Of a stretch of DNA of 64,000 nt, positions 34,355 to 43,867 are shown piece by piece (position 1 is the first letter of the stretch; each line of letters opens with the position of its first letter). Below the pieces are notes generated by a model, which saw only the letters and a program-made list of their open reading frames with translations, did not search any database and was not told where the DNA came from. The DNA comes from Chloroflexota bacterium. Its GTDB lineage: Bacteria; Chloroflexota; Dehalococcoidia; Lucifugimonadales; Lucifugimonadaceae. Where the stretch lies: the NCBI GenBank assembly GCA_002717385.1, contig PBDR01000013.1:45321-109320 (forward strand), in the 5' to 3' direction. The position numbers and the translations under genes are program-made.

Positions 34355-35036
34355 AGAAACACCTAATAATAAAATTATTCATACAGAAAACTTGACTAGA
34401 GACTATATGATGCAAAACCAAACTATCAGGGCAGTAAATAACGTTAATATCAAAGTTAACTCAGGGGAATTTGTGACGTTTATAGGTAGATCAGGATCTG
34501 GTAAAACAACATTATTAAATTTAATTTCTGGCTTAGATAGTCCTACAAAAGGTAGAGTTTTTTTTGATGGTCAAGATATACATAAATTTTCTGAAAAACA
34601 AATGATGTTTATGAGACGAAATAAATTTGGGATAATTTTTCAATCATTTTCTTTATTGCCATTATTGTCTGCATATGAAAATGTTGAGTTACCATTAAGG
34701 ATTTCAGGTGTAAAAGGATCGAAGAGAAAAGAAATGACGAACAGTGCAATGGAAATTGTTGGATTGATTCATCGTTCAAAACATAGACCTTATGAGCTTT
34801 CTGGTGGAGAACAACAACGTATAGCTATAGCAAGAGCAATAGTTAACAATCCTTCAGTAATACTTGCAGATGAACCTACAGGCGAACTTGATTCTATAAA
34901 TTCAGAGAAAATTTTTGGAATTTTTAAAACCATGGTAGAAGAAAAAAAGATTACAATTTTGGCAACAACCCATGACAGGACTTTATTGAATTTATCTCAT
35001 AGAGTTTTAGAAATCTCTGATGGGAAGTTAATTTAA
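34347..35036 (+). CDS. ABC transporter ATP-binding protein (LolD/MacB-type)
   Basis: GRSGSGKTTLLN, LSGGEQQRIAIARAI, ILADEPTGELD. Confidence 0.93.
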   Translation: MSKETPNNKIIHTENLTRDYMMQNQTIRAVNNVNIKVNSGEFVTFIGRSGSGKTTLLNLISGLDSPTKGRVFFDGQDIHKFSEKQMMFMRRNKFGIIFQSFSLLPLLSAYENVELPLRISGVKGSKRKEMTNSAMEIVGLIHRSKHRPYELSGGEQQRIAIARAIVNNPSVILADEPTGELDSINSEKIFGIFKTMVEEKKITILATTHDRTLLNLSHRVLEISDGKLI

Positions 35037-36193
35037 GATGTATTCAATCTTTTTCTAATTTCCAAAGCTTTTTTATATGCTTCATTTACATTTGTTGATA
35101 TTACGTTAACGTGACCCATCTTTCTACCTATTCTAGGTTCATCTTTTCCGTAAAGATGTAGGAAAGTATTGGGTGAACTTTTAAGCATTTCGAAATTTGG
35201 CGGAGAAGAATTATTAATCCATAAATCGCCAAGAATGTTAACCATTACTACTGGGTTTAAAATATCTGTATTACCAAGAGGCATATTTGTCAAAATTCTG
35301 ATCAATTGACTAAATTGTGAAGTTTTACAGGCATCCATAGTATAGTGACCGGAATTATGTGGTCTTGGTGCCAATTCATTAACTAATAGCTTATTTTCTT
35401 TGGTTAAAAACATTTCTACAGCTAATAATCCTATGAGGTTTAATTTTTCACTTATTTGGATAGCAATTTTTTGTGCATCAGAAATGATTTCCTGAGAAAT
35501 TCTGGGAGGGACAATTGAAACATCAAGGATATGATTTTTATGAATATTTTCAGCAGGGAAAAAGGTTTTGTTTAATCCTTTTTTATTCCGTCCACAAATA
35601 ACAGATAATTCACACTGAAAATCTAAAAATTCTTCAACTATAAAATTTGTGTTGTTTACTAATAATTTTTTTATAGAATTAGAGATTTTATTTTTAGATT
35701 TAATGATTACTTGACCTTTACCATCATAACCAGAGGTTGCTGTTTTCAATACCATAGGAAAACCTATTTCCACAATAGCTTTATCTAGGTCATCGAGTGA
35801 ATATATCGGAAGAAATTTTACAGTTGGGATTCCAATAGAAGACAATTTTTCCTTTTCTCTTATCCTATTATTTGAAATTTTTAATATTTCAGGGCTAGGG
35901 TAGATATCAACATGTTCAGAAATGGTAATTAATGAGTCTAAATCAACATTTTCAAACTCATAAGTAACAACATCACACATATCTGCTAAGGATTTTGATG
36001 CAGGAATTGAATTATATTCTGCAACTATTTGATGATCAGAAAGTTGACCAGCCGGACATAAAGGAACTGGGTCTAATATGATAGTTTTATATCCTAGTTT
36101 TTTTGCAGCCTGCACCATCATTCTCCCAAGTTGACCTCCACCTATTATCCCTATTTTGGATCCTATCGGAAGTTTTTTGGGAATATTATTCAT
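35033..36193 (-). CDS. purK: 5-(carboxyamino)imidazole ribonucleotide synthase
   Basis: [32 protein letters not shown]-grasp; [14 protein letters not shown]. Confidence 0.95.
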   Translation of the reverse strand: MNNIPKKLPIGSKIGIIGGGQLGRMMVQAAKKLGYKTIILDPVPLCPAGQLSDHQIVAEYNSIPASKSLADMCDVVTYEFENVDLDSLITISEHVDIYPSPEILKISNNRIREKEKLSSIGIPTVKFLPIYSLDDLDKAIVEIGFPMVLKTATSGYDGKGQVIIKSKNKISNSIKKLLVNNTNFIVEEFLDFQCELSVICGRNKKGLNKTFFPAENIHKNHILDVSIVPPRISQEIISDAQKIAIQISEKLNLIGLLAVEMFLTKENKLLVNELAPRPHNSGHYTMDACKTSQFSQLIRILTNMPLGNTDILNPVVMVNILGDLWINNSSPPNFEMLKSSPNTFLHLYGKDEPRIGRKMGHVNVISTNVNEAYKKALEIRKRLNTS

Positions 36194-36680
36194 TCACTTC
36201 ACTTTCTTTTTCTATAATCTCAGAAATTTTTTTTCTTCTTTTATATATTCTTTCTTGTAGTTCAAGATCGTTTAATCCTAAAATTTGCGCAGCTAATAAT
36301 GCAGCGTTTGAACTTCCATTTTCTCCAATTGCAACTGTAGCCACAGGCACACCTTTTGGCATTTGAACTATGGATAGTAATGAATCTAGACCATTTAAAG
36401 ATGAACTTTTAACAGGAACCCCTATCACTGGTAGAATTGTTTTCGATGCAGTCATTCCGGGGAGATGTGCAGCCCCTCCAGCTCCGGCAATTATCACTTT
36501 AATGCCTCGTTCTTTAGCATTTTCTGCAAATTGAAACATTAAATCTGGTGTCCTATGCGCTGAAACTATTTTTACCTCATAAGGTACTTTTAATTCATCT
36601 AATACTTCAGATGCTTTTTTCATAGTTTCTAGATCAGATTTACTACCCATTATTATTGAAATCAAAGGTTTTTTCATCAT
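36186..36680 (-). CDS. purE: 5-(carboxyamino)imidazole ribonucleotide mutase
   Basis: [36 protein letters not shown]. Confidence 0.95.
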   Translation of the reverse strand: MMKKPLISIIMGSKSDLETMKKASEVLDELKVPYEVKIVSAHRTPDLMFQFAENAKERGIKVIIAGAGGAAHLPGMTASKTILPVIGVPVKSSSLNGLDSLLSIVQMPKGVPVATVAIGENGSSNAALLAAQILGLNDLELQERIYKRRKKISEIIEKESEVNE

Positions 36681-36762
36681 ATTTGTCTTTTCTTTTAGTT
36701 TTTAACAAGGAACAATTTTAATAATGAATTAAGTTTTCAGTTTTTTATAAATCATTATTTTT

Positions 36763-37512
36763 ATGCCTTTCATTAGTATTGATAATAAAAAAATTTATTA
36801 TGAAATATCAGGTAATGGTCCTGTAATTATTTTACATCATGGTTTTTCTATGTGGGGAAAAGATTGGATAAAATCTGGTTGGATACAAGAATTATCTAAA
36901 AGTTTTACTTGTTTAATTTTTGATGCAATTGGACATGGAAACTCTGTAAAACCTTTAGACATTCAGGAATATACTGTTCAAGCTCGTACCGAATTAGTAA
37001 TGGAATTAGCTTATAAGTTTGGTTGGAGCAAATTTTCTTTTTTAGGTTTCTCTATGGGTGGTCGAATTGGATATCAACTTATGTCTTCTTACAAAGAAAA
37101 TTTAGATAAAATTGTTGTTATTGCGATGCATGGTTTCCCACCTTCACAATATATAGAACAATTTAAAAGGAGATTAGAATTTATAAATTCCAATAGAATC
37201 CAAACCTTGGAACGTGCACTTGGAATACATAATCCTGATAGACCAACAAATGATCCGAAAGCATTATCACTTAGTACTAAAGCATTATTTTCGTGGGAAG
37301 GATGTCAGAATTCTCTAAATCAAAACCATATACCGACGTTGATTTTATGTGGAACTAATGATCCTATTTTTAAACCAACTCAACAATTTTCAAAATTACT
37401 GAGTTCTTCAACTTTTTTTCCTGTTTTAGATGACTCTCATGGAGGTGTTTTTCATCGGAATCAATCTGTAAAAGATCGTGTATTGTGTTTCTTTAATTTC
37501 AAATCATCTTAA
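36763..37512 (+). CDS. Alpha/beta-hydrolase
   Basis: LHHGFSMWGKDW, FDAIGHGNS, FLGFSMGGRIG nucleophile elbow. Confidence 0.85.
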   Translation: MPFISIDNKKIYYEISGNGPVIILHHGFSMWGKDWIKSGWIQELSKSFTCLIFDAIGHGNSVKPLDIQEYTVQARTELVMELAYKFGWSKFSFLGFSMGGRIGYQLMSSYKENLDKIVVIAMHGFPPSQYIEQFKRRLEFINSNRIQTLERALGIHNPDRPTNDPKALSLSTKALFSWEGCQNSLNQNHIPTLILCGTNDPIFKPTQQFSKLLSSSTFFPVLDDSHGGVFHRNQSVKDRVLCFFNFKSS

Positions 37513-37544
37513 AATTTAATTTATAAGATTAAATAATTTTAGAT

Positions 37545-38267
37545 ATGGATGATCAAAAAGAAAACATGATAAAAAAAGCAATGGTAGTAGTTGCCCATCC
37601 TGATGATGCTGAATGGGGCTGTTCAGGTTCGGTTGCAAGATTATGTCGAGAAGGAGTTGAAGTAGTGTATGTATTATGTACTGATGGGTCAAAGGGGACA
37701 GAAGATAGATCAATAGATGGGTATAAATTATCAGAGATAAGAAAGAATGAACAAATTAAAGCAGGAGAAATTTTGGGTTTAAAAGATGTGATTTTTCTTA
37801 ACCATCCTGATGGATATTTAGAAGCTACCTTGGATTTAAGAAGGGATATTTCTAGAGAAATAAGACGTTGGAAACCAGACCTTTTAATCACTACTAATCC
37901 TAAAAGAGATTTAATGACATCAAATTATTTAGGTCACCCAGATCATTTTGCTGCAGGAGAGGCTGCATTATCTGCTGTTTTTCCTGCAGCAAGAGATCAT
38001 CTCACATTTCCTGAATTGATTTCAGAAGGTTATGATACACATAAAGTTAAAGAAGTATGGGTTATGATGTTTGGAGAAAATGCCAATTATTGGTATCCGA
38101 TATCTAAAGAAGATGTGGAAAAATCTGTTAAATCTTTACATTCTCATGTTAGTCAAGTAAAGAATCCTGATGAAGCTTCAAAATGGATGAAAAATAGACG
38201 TTCAGAGTTAGGTGAAACTATTGGAGCCGATTATGCAGAAGGTTTTAGAAGATATAAGCTATCATAA
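37545..38267 (+). CDS. PIG-L family deacetylase
   Basis: VVVAHPDDAEWGCSGSVARL; GHPDHFAAGEAAL. Confidence 0.88.
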   Translation: MDDQKENMIKKAMVVVAHPDDAEWGCSGSVARLCREGVEVVYVLCTDGSKGTEDRSIDGYKLSEIRKNEQIKAGEILGLKDVIFLNHPDGYLEATLDLRRDISREIRRWKPDLLITTNPKRDLMTSNYLGHPDHFAAGEAALSAVFPAARDHLTFPELISEGYDTHKVKEVWVMMFGENANYWYPISKEDVEKSVKSLHSHVSQVKNPDEASKWMKNRRSELGETIGADYAEGFRRYKLS

Positions 38268-38277
38268 TTAGTCTAAT

Positions 38278-38952
38278 CTACATTAAATCTAATAATTCTT
38301 CTACATCGTTAATTATAAGGTCAGGATAAGGTGCATCTTTTGGATAATCTCTATCCATTTTAATCCAAGCAGTTTTCATTCCTACTTTATGAGCACCTAA
38401 TATATCTGTATATGGATTATCTCCTACGAAAAGAATTTTTGAATAATCATATTTATTTATTTCAATATCTAATAGTCTAACCGCTTCGTGATAGATTTCC
38501 GGTTCTGGTTTTTTTGAACCATAAATATCTGAAGCTAATAAAAAAGGTATTATCTTTTCCCATCCTACTTTTTCGATTTTTTTAAATTGATAATGATCAC
38601 CATTAGTAACTATTCCCCACTTAATATTTAATGAACTGATTTTTTTTATAAATTTGTAAGAATTTGGTAAAGCGTTTAATCCATTAATCATTGTTTCAAA
38701 GTAAAATCGTTTGTGTTCGACAGGATCATTGGGAATAGAGGGCCATTTTTTATTAATAGCAGCTATGGATTTTTTTTGGTCAGCTGCACCATTTGGAGAT
38801 AAACTCCAAAAAAATTCCTTAGCAGATTCCCATGTTAATGAGGAATTAATCTCCTTATGAGAATCATAGAAGATTTTATACATATATTCATAAGCATTTT
38901 TTCTATCGATTAAAGTATCATCGAGATCAAATAAAAATCCTTTATAATTCAT
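38278..38952 (-). CDS. HAD-superfamily hydrolase
   Basis: FLFDLDDTLIDR, IVTNGD, KKPEPEIY, FVGDNPYTDILGA. Confidence 0.88.
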   Translation of the reverse strand: MNYKGFLFDLDDTLIDRKNAYEYMYKIFYDSHKEINSSLTWESAKEFFWSLSPNGAADQKKSIAAINKKWPSIPNDPVEHKRFYFETMINGLNALPNSYKFIKKISSLNIKWGIVTNGDHYQFKKIEKVGWEKIIPFLLASDIYGSKKPEPEIYHEAVRLLDIEINKYDYSKILFVGDNPYTDILGAHKVGMKTAWIKMDRDYPKDAPYPDLIINDVEELLDLM

Positions 38953-40195
38953 TTTTTTGTTTTATTCCTTTTTTGTAAACTTGGATAGGATTTGAAAGAT
39001 CGGAAATTTTTATTAGTGGATTACCTTTGACTATTAAAATATCAGCATTTCTACCTATCTCAAGAACACCAGATTGCTCACCTAAACCGATCGATTGAGC
39101 AGAGTATTTTGTTCCTGCAAGTATTGCTTCATAATTTGACATTCCAGCCTTTTGTAAAGCTTCTATTTCTTTATAAAATTGACCAGGTGGATATGACCCC
39201 CAAGGAGAATCGGATCCAGCCATAATTTTCACTCCTGATTTTGTAAGTTTATTTACAGTTTTTATTCTGTTTTCTACAGATATTTTCATTTTATCCAACA
39301 TAGATTTTTGTTCTTTAGAAGTTTCGCTACTCTTTTTCATTTTATCTTTCAAATGTTCTAATTCAAAAATACTAATTTGTAGTGTTGGATTAACCCAAGA
39401 ATTATTTTTGAGTATTTTTTCAACTAAATCTTCTTGATAGTGAAAATTACCGTTTTCATCATCAAATACGCAATGAATTATCATGTCAATTTTTGCTTCA
39501 AGAGCAAACTGGATTCCTTTATTTGAAGTACAATGGGCAGCTGTTAATTTATTTACTCTATGAGCTTCCTCTGAAATAGTTTTAAGTTCTAGTACAGAAA
39601 ATGAGGGATTTAATGGGTTAGAAGTAACAGTGGATCCTCCGGTAGCAGCTATTTTTATAAAATCTGCTCCTTCTTTGATTAATTTTCTAACCTCTTTTTT
39701 TATTTCTGTTATTCCGTCAGCAGGAGACCCAAAGTATCCCATATGACCGGCGGTAATAGTAATAGGTCTTCCACATACTATCATTTTTGGTCCTTCAGCA
39801 ATTCTATCGTTTATTGCCTTTTTTAAAATAAACCCGATATCATTTTTCGCACCATTTTCCCTTGCTGCCGTTACACCGGAGTCAAGAAATATTTTGGCAT
39901 TGTTAACGGCTCTGATAAGCAAAGTTTCATCTGTTTCTTTTGCAATATCATCACCCCCTGTTCCATCACCTGGAGCAATCATATGAGTGTGACCGTCTAC
40001 TAATCCTGGTAATGCTGTACAGTTTGGGTAATTAAAAGATCTAAATTGTTTTAATGAATCTCTAATTTCAGATTGTAGTCCAATTTCTTTAATTTTTCCT
40101 TCTTCAATGAAAATATAATAAGGGTTAGGTTTTTCATTTTTAAAACCTGTAATTATATTATCTGTTTTGATTAAGAAAGGGTTTAAATTATTCAT
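38942..40195 (-). CDS. Amidohydrolase family protein (imidazolonepropionase-like)
   Basis: PGLVDGHTHM, DFIKIAATGG, AAHCTS, MAGSDSPWG, GRNADILIVKGNP. Confidence 0.88.
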   Translation of the reverse strand: MNNLNPFLIKTDNIITGFKNEKPNPYYIFIEEGKIKEIGLQSEIRDSLKQFRSFNYPNCTALPGLVDGHTHMIAPGDGTGGDDIAKETDETLLIRAVNNAKIFLDSGVTAARENGAKNDIGFILKKAINDRIAEGPKMIVCGRPITITAGHMGYFGSPADGITEIKKEVRKLIKEGADFIKIAATGGSTVTSNPLNPSFSVLELKTISEEAHRVNKLTAAHCTSNKGIQFALEAKIDMIIHCVFDDENGNFHYQEDLVEKILKNNSWVNPTLQISIFELEHLKDKMKKSSETSKEQKSMLDKMKISVENRIKTVNKLTKSGVKIMAGSDSPWGSYPPGQFYKEIEALQKAGMSNYEAILAGTKYSAQSIGLGEQSGVLEIGRNADILIVKGNPLIKISDLSNPIQVYKKGIKQKNEL

Positions 40196-40320
40196 TAAAC
40201 ATCATTAGGAGAGTTATCTTCAGCACTTCACGATCCTATATATCTATCCTGTTTACTATCATATGGACGTTTTTTTATTATGTCTTCATCTAAGAATAAG
40301 GTACTAATTTGTTTTATCAT
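40195..40320 (-). CDS. Speculative 41-codon ORF with in-frame TGA at 40228-40230
   Basis: MIKQISTLFLDEDIIKKRPYDSKQDRYIGS-U-SAEDNSPNDV; ATG overlaps the end of the upstream gene and TAATG overlaps the start of the downstream gene. No clear SECIS and no recognised homology. Confidence 0.25.
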
Positions 40321-41248
40321 TTTTTTGAGCAAGGAATGAACCAAAAAACACTAATATTGCACCTAAATAAAGTTCGAAACCAATTGATTCTCCCAGGATA
40401 ATCCAACTAAAAAATATTCCAAAAATAGGTTGGCTTAATGAAAGAATTGTTACTCTTGAAGGGAGGTAGTTTTTTAATAGCCAAGTTTGGCCGATAAAAG
40501 CTAATCCTGCAATAATAATTCCTGTATAAAACAAAGAAACAATTAACTGTGTTGATAGAAAAAACTTTTCACTATTTTCAAAAACTATACTTCCAATTAC
40601 AAAAAATATTATTCCAAAAATACTTTGAGCGATTAATAATTTATGCTGCGAAATAATCTGCCCAAGTTGAGAAATATAGATTTGACGTAACCCTAGTAAG
40701 ATGGCTGAAATTATCAAAAAAAAATCACCAATAAAAATAGTATTCATATTTGAGGTGTCAAATAGTGCTCTGGAAAACACTATTACAACACCTGAATAAG
40801 CTATAAATGTCCCAATTAATCTGATTTTTGACAATTTGTCATTTGGGACAAAAATATGAGCAAATATAGATGTCCACAATGGAAATGTTGAGATCATTAT
40901 AGCCCCATGACCTGCGGTAGTAAAATCTTGTCCAAAATTCAGAAATGCTATCTGAGCCGTAAAAAGTAATCCAAGTAAAAACAAAGGTTTAATTTCATTC
41001 ATTTTAAGTTTGAATGATTTTCTTGTAGCTATTGCCCAAGAAAGATTTATTATGCCTCCAAGAAAAAATCTTAGATAACCATATCGTAATGGTTCACAAT
41101 CCAACAATCCTGCTTTAGTTGCTACAGGATTTCCAGACCAAATTGTAGATAAAAAAAGTGCAAATGAACCTGATTTAATAGAAAGTGGTTTTCTCTTGTC
41201 ATTTATTTTTTTTGGAAAAGTAGATTTTTTTTTATATTTATTTTCCAT
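40304..41248 (-). CDS. EamA/DMT-superfamily transporter
   Basis: About ten hydrophobic helices; WSGNPVATKAGLLDCEPLRYGYLRFFLGG; duplicated EamA pattern. Confidence 0.85.
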   Translation of the reverse strand: MENKYKKKSTFPKKINDKRKPLSIKSGSFALFLSTIWSGNPVATKAGLLDCEPLRYGYLRFFLGGIINLSWAIATRKSFKLKMNEIKPLFLLGLLFTAQIAFLNFGQDFTTAGHGAIMISTFPLWTSIFAHIFVPNDKLSKIRLIGTFIAYSGVVIVFSRALFDTSNMNTIFIGDFFLIISAILLGLRQIYISQLGQIISQHKLLIAQSIFGIIFFVIGSIVFENSEKFFLSTQLIVSLFYTGIIIAGLAFIGQTWLLKNYLPSRVTILSLSQPIFGIFFSWIILGESIGFELYLGAILVFFGSFLAQKNDKTN

Positions 41249-42353
41249 TTAGAGATTTTATGAATAATTCAATTATATCTTTTGGATTTTTACACCATCT
41301 AGTAACAATAATAATTTTTCTATTAGGGTCTACAAAAACAGCATTACCACCAGCACCTGCGGCAATAAATGATTTTTCTGAAGTATATTTACCAAATATA
41401 TTGTTATGTGTATTTATTCTAATTAAGAATCCATAATTTGGTTTAATAACACTTGGACTTAACATTTTATTGATCCAGTTAGATGAAATAATTGTTTTAC
41501 CTTTCCAGTCACCTCGATTAAGCATAAGTAATCCAAATCTAGCTAAATCATACGAATTCATCCATATACCGCCACCCCAGTGTCCTCCACCTGGTACGGA
41601 GATGAAACTTTCATTATTTATAAGAACATTAGAATAATTTCCATATCCATGCCACTCCCAAGTATCACTTGCCCCAATAGGATCCAATATTTTTTCTTTT
41701 AAAATTTTAGGGAGTGATTTTTTGAACAAGCATAGTATAGAAAGAGATAACCTATTCACCCTTACATCATTGTATTCCCAATGTTCTCCAGGAGGCATTC
41801 TGCTTGATCTAATTGTTGTCATGCTGGGGACATTACGGTTCCAATCAACTAGATCGGATTTGGAAAAAAGAGTTCCTTCCCAATCACTGGTTTGTTGCAA
41901 TAAATGTTTCCAAGTAATATGTTTGTTTTGTTTAGAATTATACTTATCCAAATTTTTGCCATCGGACATTTTAAGATCAATTTTTTTTTCTACATCAATT
42001 AACTTTTCATCTACACTCTTAACGAATCCATTATCATAAGCAATCCCAAGTATTAATGGTAGAAAACTCTTAGTTATGCTAAAAATCATATCTGTTCGTT
42101 CAGGATTACCCCATTCAGAAATAATATAACCATCTTTTATAATTAATCCACTTGGGATACCTCTATCTTTCATAGGGCCAATTTTCCCTGCCCATTCTAG
42201 AGGATCATCTGAAACATCAACTTTATTTAAATCAGTTGGGAAACCACAATCAAATTCTTTTGCAAAGGCTTCTACTTTTTTTGTTATAGAGGGATTTATA
42301 TTAACTTCTGAAGGATTTAAACGTTCCCAAGTACCCTTAACTGGTATATACAA
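41238..42353 (-). CDS. Beta-lactamase-related serine hydrolase
   Basis: FSITKSFLPL (SxxK), YNDV (YxN-like), GGGIWMNSYDLARFG. Confidence 0.85.
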   Translation of the reverse strand: MYIPVKGTWERLNPSEVNINPSITKKVEAFAKEFDCGFPTDLNKVDVSDDPLEWAGKIGPMKDRGIPSGLIIKDGYIISEWGNPERTDMIFSITKSFLPLILGIAYDNGFVKSVDEKLIDVEKKIDLKMSDGKNLDKYNSKQNKHITWKHLLQQTSDWEGTLFSKSDLVDWNRNVPSMTTIRSSRMPPGEHWEYNDVRVNRLSLSILCLFKKSLPKILKEKILDPIGASDTWEWHGYGNYSNVLINNESFISVPGGGHWGGGIWMNSYDLARFGLLMLNRGDWKGKTIISSNWINKMLSPSVIKPNYGFLIRINTHNNIFGKYTSEKSFIAAGAGGNAVFVDPNRKIIIVTRWCKNPKDIIELFIKSLNGK

Positions 42354-42380
42354 ATTAATAACCTAATCCAAAAATTATTT

Positions 42381-43322
42381 TTAACTATTTTCTAATCTTT
42401 TTAAATACTGATTAATCCAATCAAATTCGACTAAATCAACATATGCATTCATAAGAGCTTTTGTAATTGGACCAGCTGCAGTGCCATTGGAAAGTAAATT
42501 TCTTCCTTGAATTGATCTGACCCCACAAATACACAACGATGTTGATGTTAAGAAAATTTCATCTGCTGTATACGCGTCAAAAAGATCTATATCTTTTTCT
42601 ATGACTTTTAATCCTAAATCATCAGCCAATTCAATTGCAGTTTCCCGTGATATTCCACCTAAAACATATTGTTCTTTAGGAGTATAAATGACGTCATTTT
42701 TAATTGTAAAGATATTAGATCCTATTCCTTCACTAAGGAAGCCTCTTGTATCTAATAAAATTGCCCAAGCTTCAGGATCTTGTGATTTTACTTCCAAATC
42801 AGCCATAACTAAATTTAAATAATTGTGAGATTTTGCTCTTGGACTTAAAGATTCAGGAGGGGTTCTTCTGGTTGATGGAACCATTATATCTATTCCATCT
42901 CTATATAATCGAGCTCTTGGTTTTAATGGTAATGGCATGCATTCGATAATTACAGTCGGGCCCCCATCAGTGTCCCACATATCTCCACCTACCAAATCAA
43001 TACCCCTTGATACTCTCTGACCTACCCAAAAATCATCGTCAGATTTAAGTAAATGCAAATTAGCTTCCAAAACTTCTTCAGTTTTTTCAACCATTTCTTT
43101 CTCATTTAATCCTGGGTCTATTTGTACATATTTTAGAGAGTTATAAAATCTGCTGATATGACCCTCTAGTTTAAAAATTTTATGATTAAATGTTCTTGTC
43201 ATGTCAAATACGGCATCACCATATTTAAATCCCCTATCTCTGAACGGGACTTTAGCTTGAGATTCTGGAACTATATTTCCATTGAAATAAGCTACTCTTT
43301 CTTTTGTTTTGATTATAGACAT
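42381..43322 (-). CDS. Class IV aminotransferase (branched-chain/D-amino acid type)
   Basis: FRDRGFKYGDAVFDMTRTF; SHNYLNLVMADLEVK; LSEGIGSNIFTIK; EIFLTST. Confidence 0.88.
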   Translation of the reverse strand: MSIIKTKERVAYFNGNIVPESQAKVPFRDRGFKYGDAVFDMTRTFNHKIFKLEGHISRFYNSLKYVQIDPGLNEKEMVEKTEEVLEANLHLLKSDDDFWVGQRVSRGIDLVGGDMWDTDGGPTVIIECMPLPLKPRARLYRDGIDIMVPSTRRTPPESLSPRAKSHNYLNLVMADLEVKSQDPEAWAILLDTRGFLSEGIGSNIFTIKNDVIYTPKEQYVLGGISRETAIELADDLGLKVIEKDIDLFDAYTADEIFLTSTSLCICGVRSIQGRNLLSNGTAAGPITKALMNAYVDLVEFDWINQYLKRLENS

Positions 43323-43387
43323 ACTAATTTTTAATTTGTTTAGATAACCTCTTCAGAGAAGTTTACATGAATCATACCCAAATTTAA

Positions 43388-43867
43388 TTAACAAGGATTT
43401 ATTTCTAAGTCTTTTTCTGTATAGCAATCAAATAAAGCATCTAGTGCTTCTTCAGAGTTAAAAATTCCACCAAATTGTTCCCATACTATTTTTTCGTTTT
43501 TATCCAAAACTATAAATGTGGGAACTAAAGAAGCACTATATTTTTTTAACATAGGAATAGAATCGGGATCTTTCACATCGTAAGTGATAAAGTTTGCATG
43601 ATTTCCAACACGGTTTTTAAGAGTCGTTATTCCCGGTAACGATGCTTTGCATGTTAGTCAAGTGTCAGAATAAAAATCAATTAATATGGGTTTAGAATTA
43701 TTTCCTTCGTTGTTAATTATAAGATTGTTATTTGTATCGATTTCTATATTTTCAGTTGAAATGATATTTTCAGATGATTTGCTATTATTGTTTGTTGAAC
43801 AACCGATAAATAAAATATTGATACTTATAAAAAAAACTATGAATATATTTTTATTTATTCTGACCAT
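43388..43867 (-). CDS. Lipoprotein thioredoxin-fold protein, candidate selenoprotein with in-frame TGA at 43658-43660 (UxxC)
   Basis: ORFs 43658..43867 and 43388..43576 are co-linear in one frame. Joined read: MVRINKNIFIVFFISINILFIGCS...KPILIDFYSDT-U-LTCKASLPGITTLKNRVGNHANFITYDVKDPDSIPMLKKYSASLVPTFIVLDKNEKIVW.... DFYSDTUxxC and VPTF (cis-Pro) are thioredoxin hallmarks. Confidence 0.8.
43624..43642 (-). promoter_or_regulatory. SECIS-like hairpin downstream of the thioredoxin-like TGA
   Basis: mRNA-sense UCGUUA-CCGGGAA-UAACGA: perfect 6-bp stem, 7-nt G-containing loop, starting 15 nt after the UGA. Confidence 0.5.

Noticed and set aside
23122-43867. Alternative genetic code in which TGA encodes Trp
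   Set aside because: TGG is used normally for Trp and several genes (e.g. acoA at 3029-3031 and the ABC permease at 33498-33500) end with TGA; only a few TGAs are internal, at Cys-like/active-site positions.
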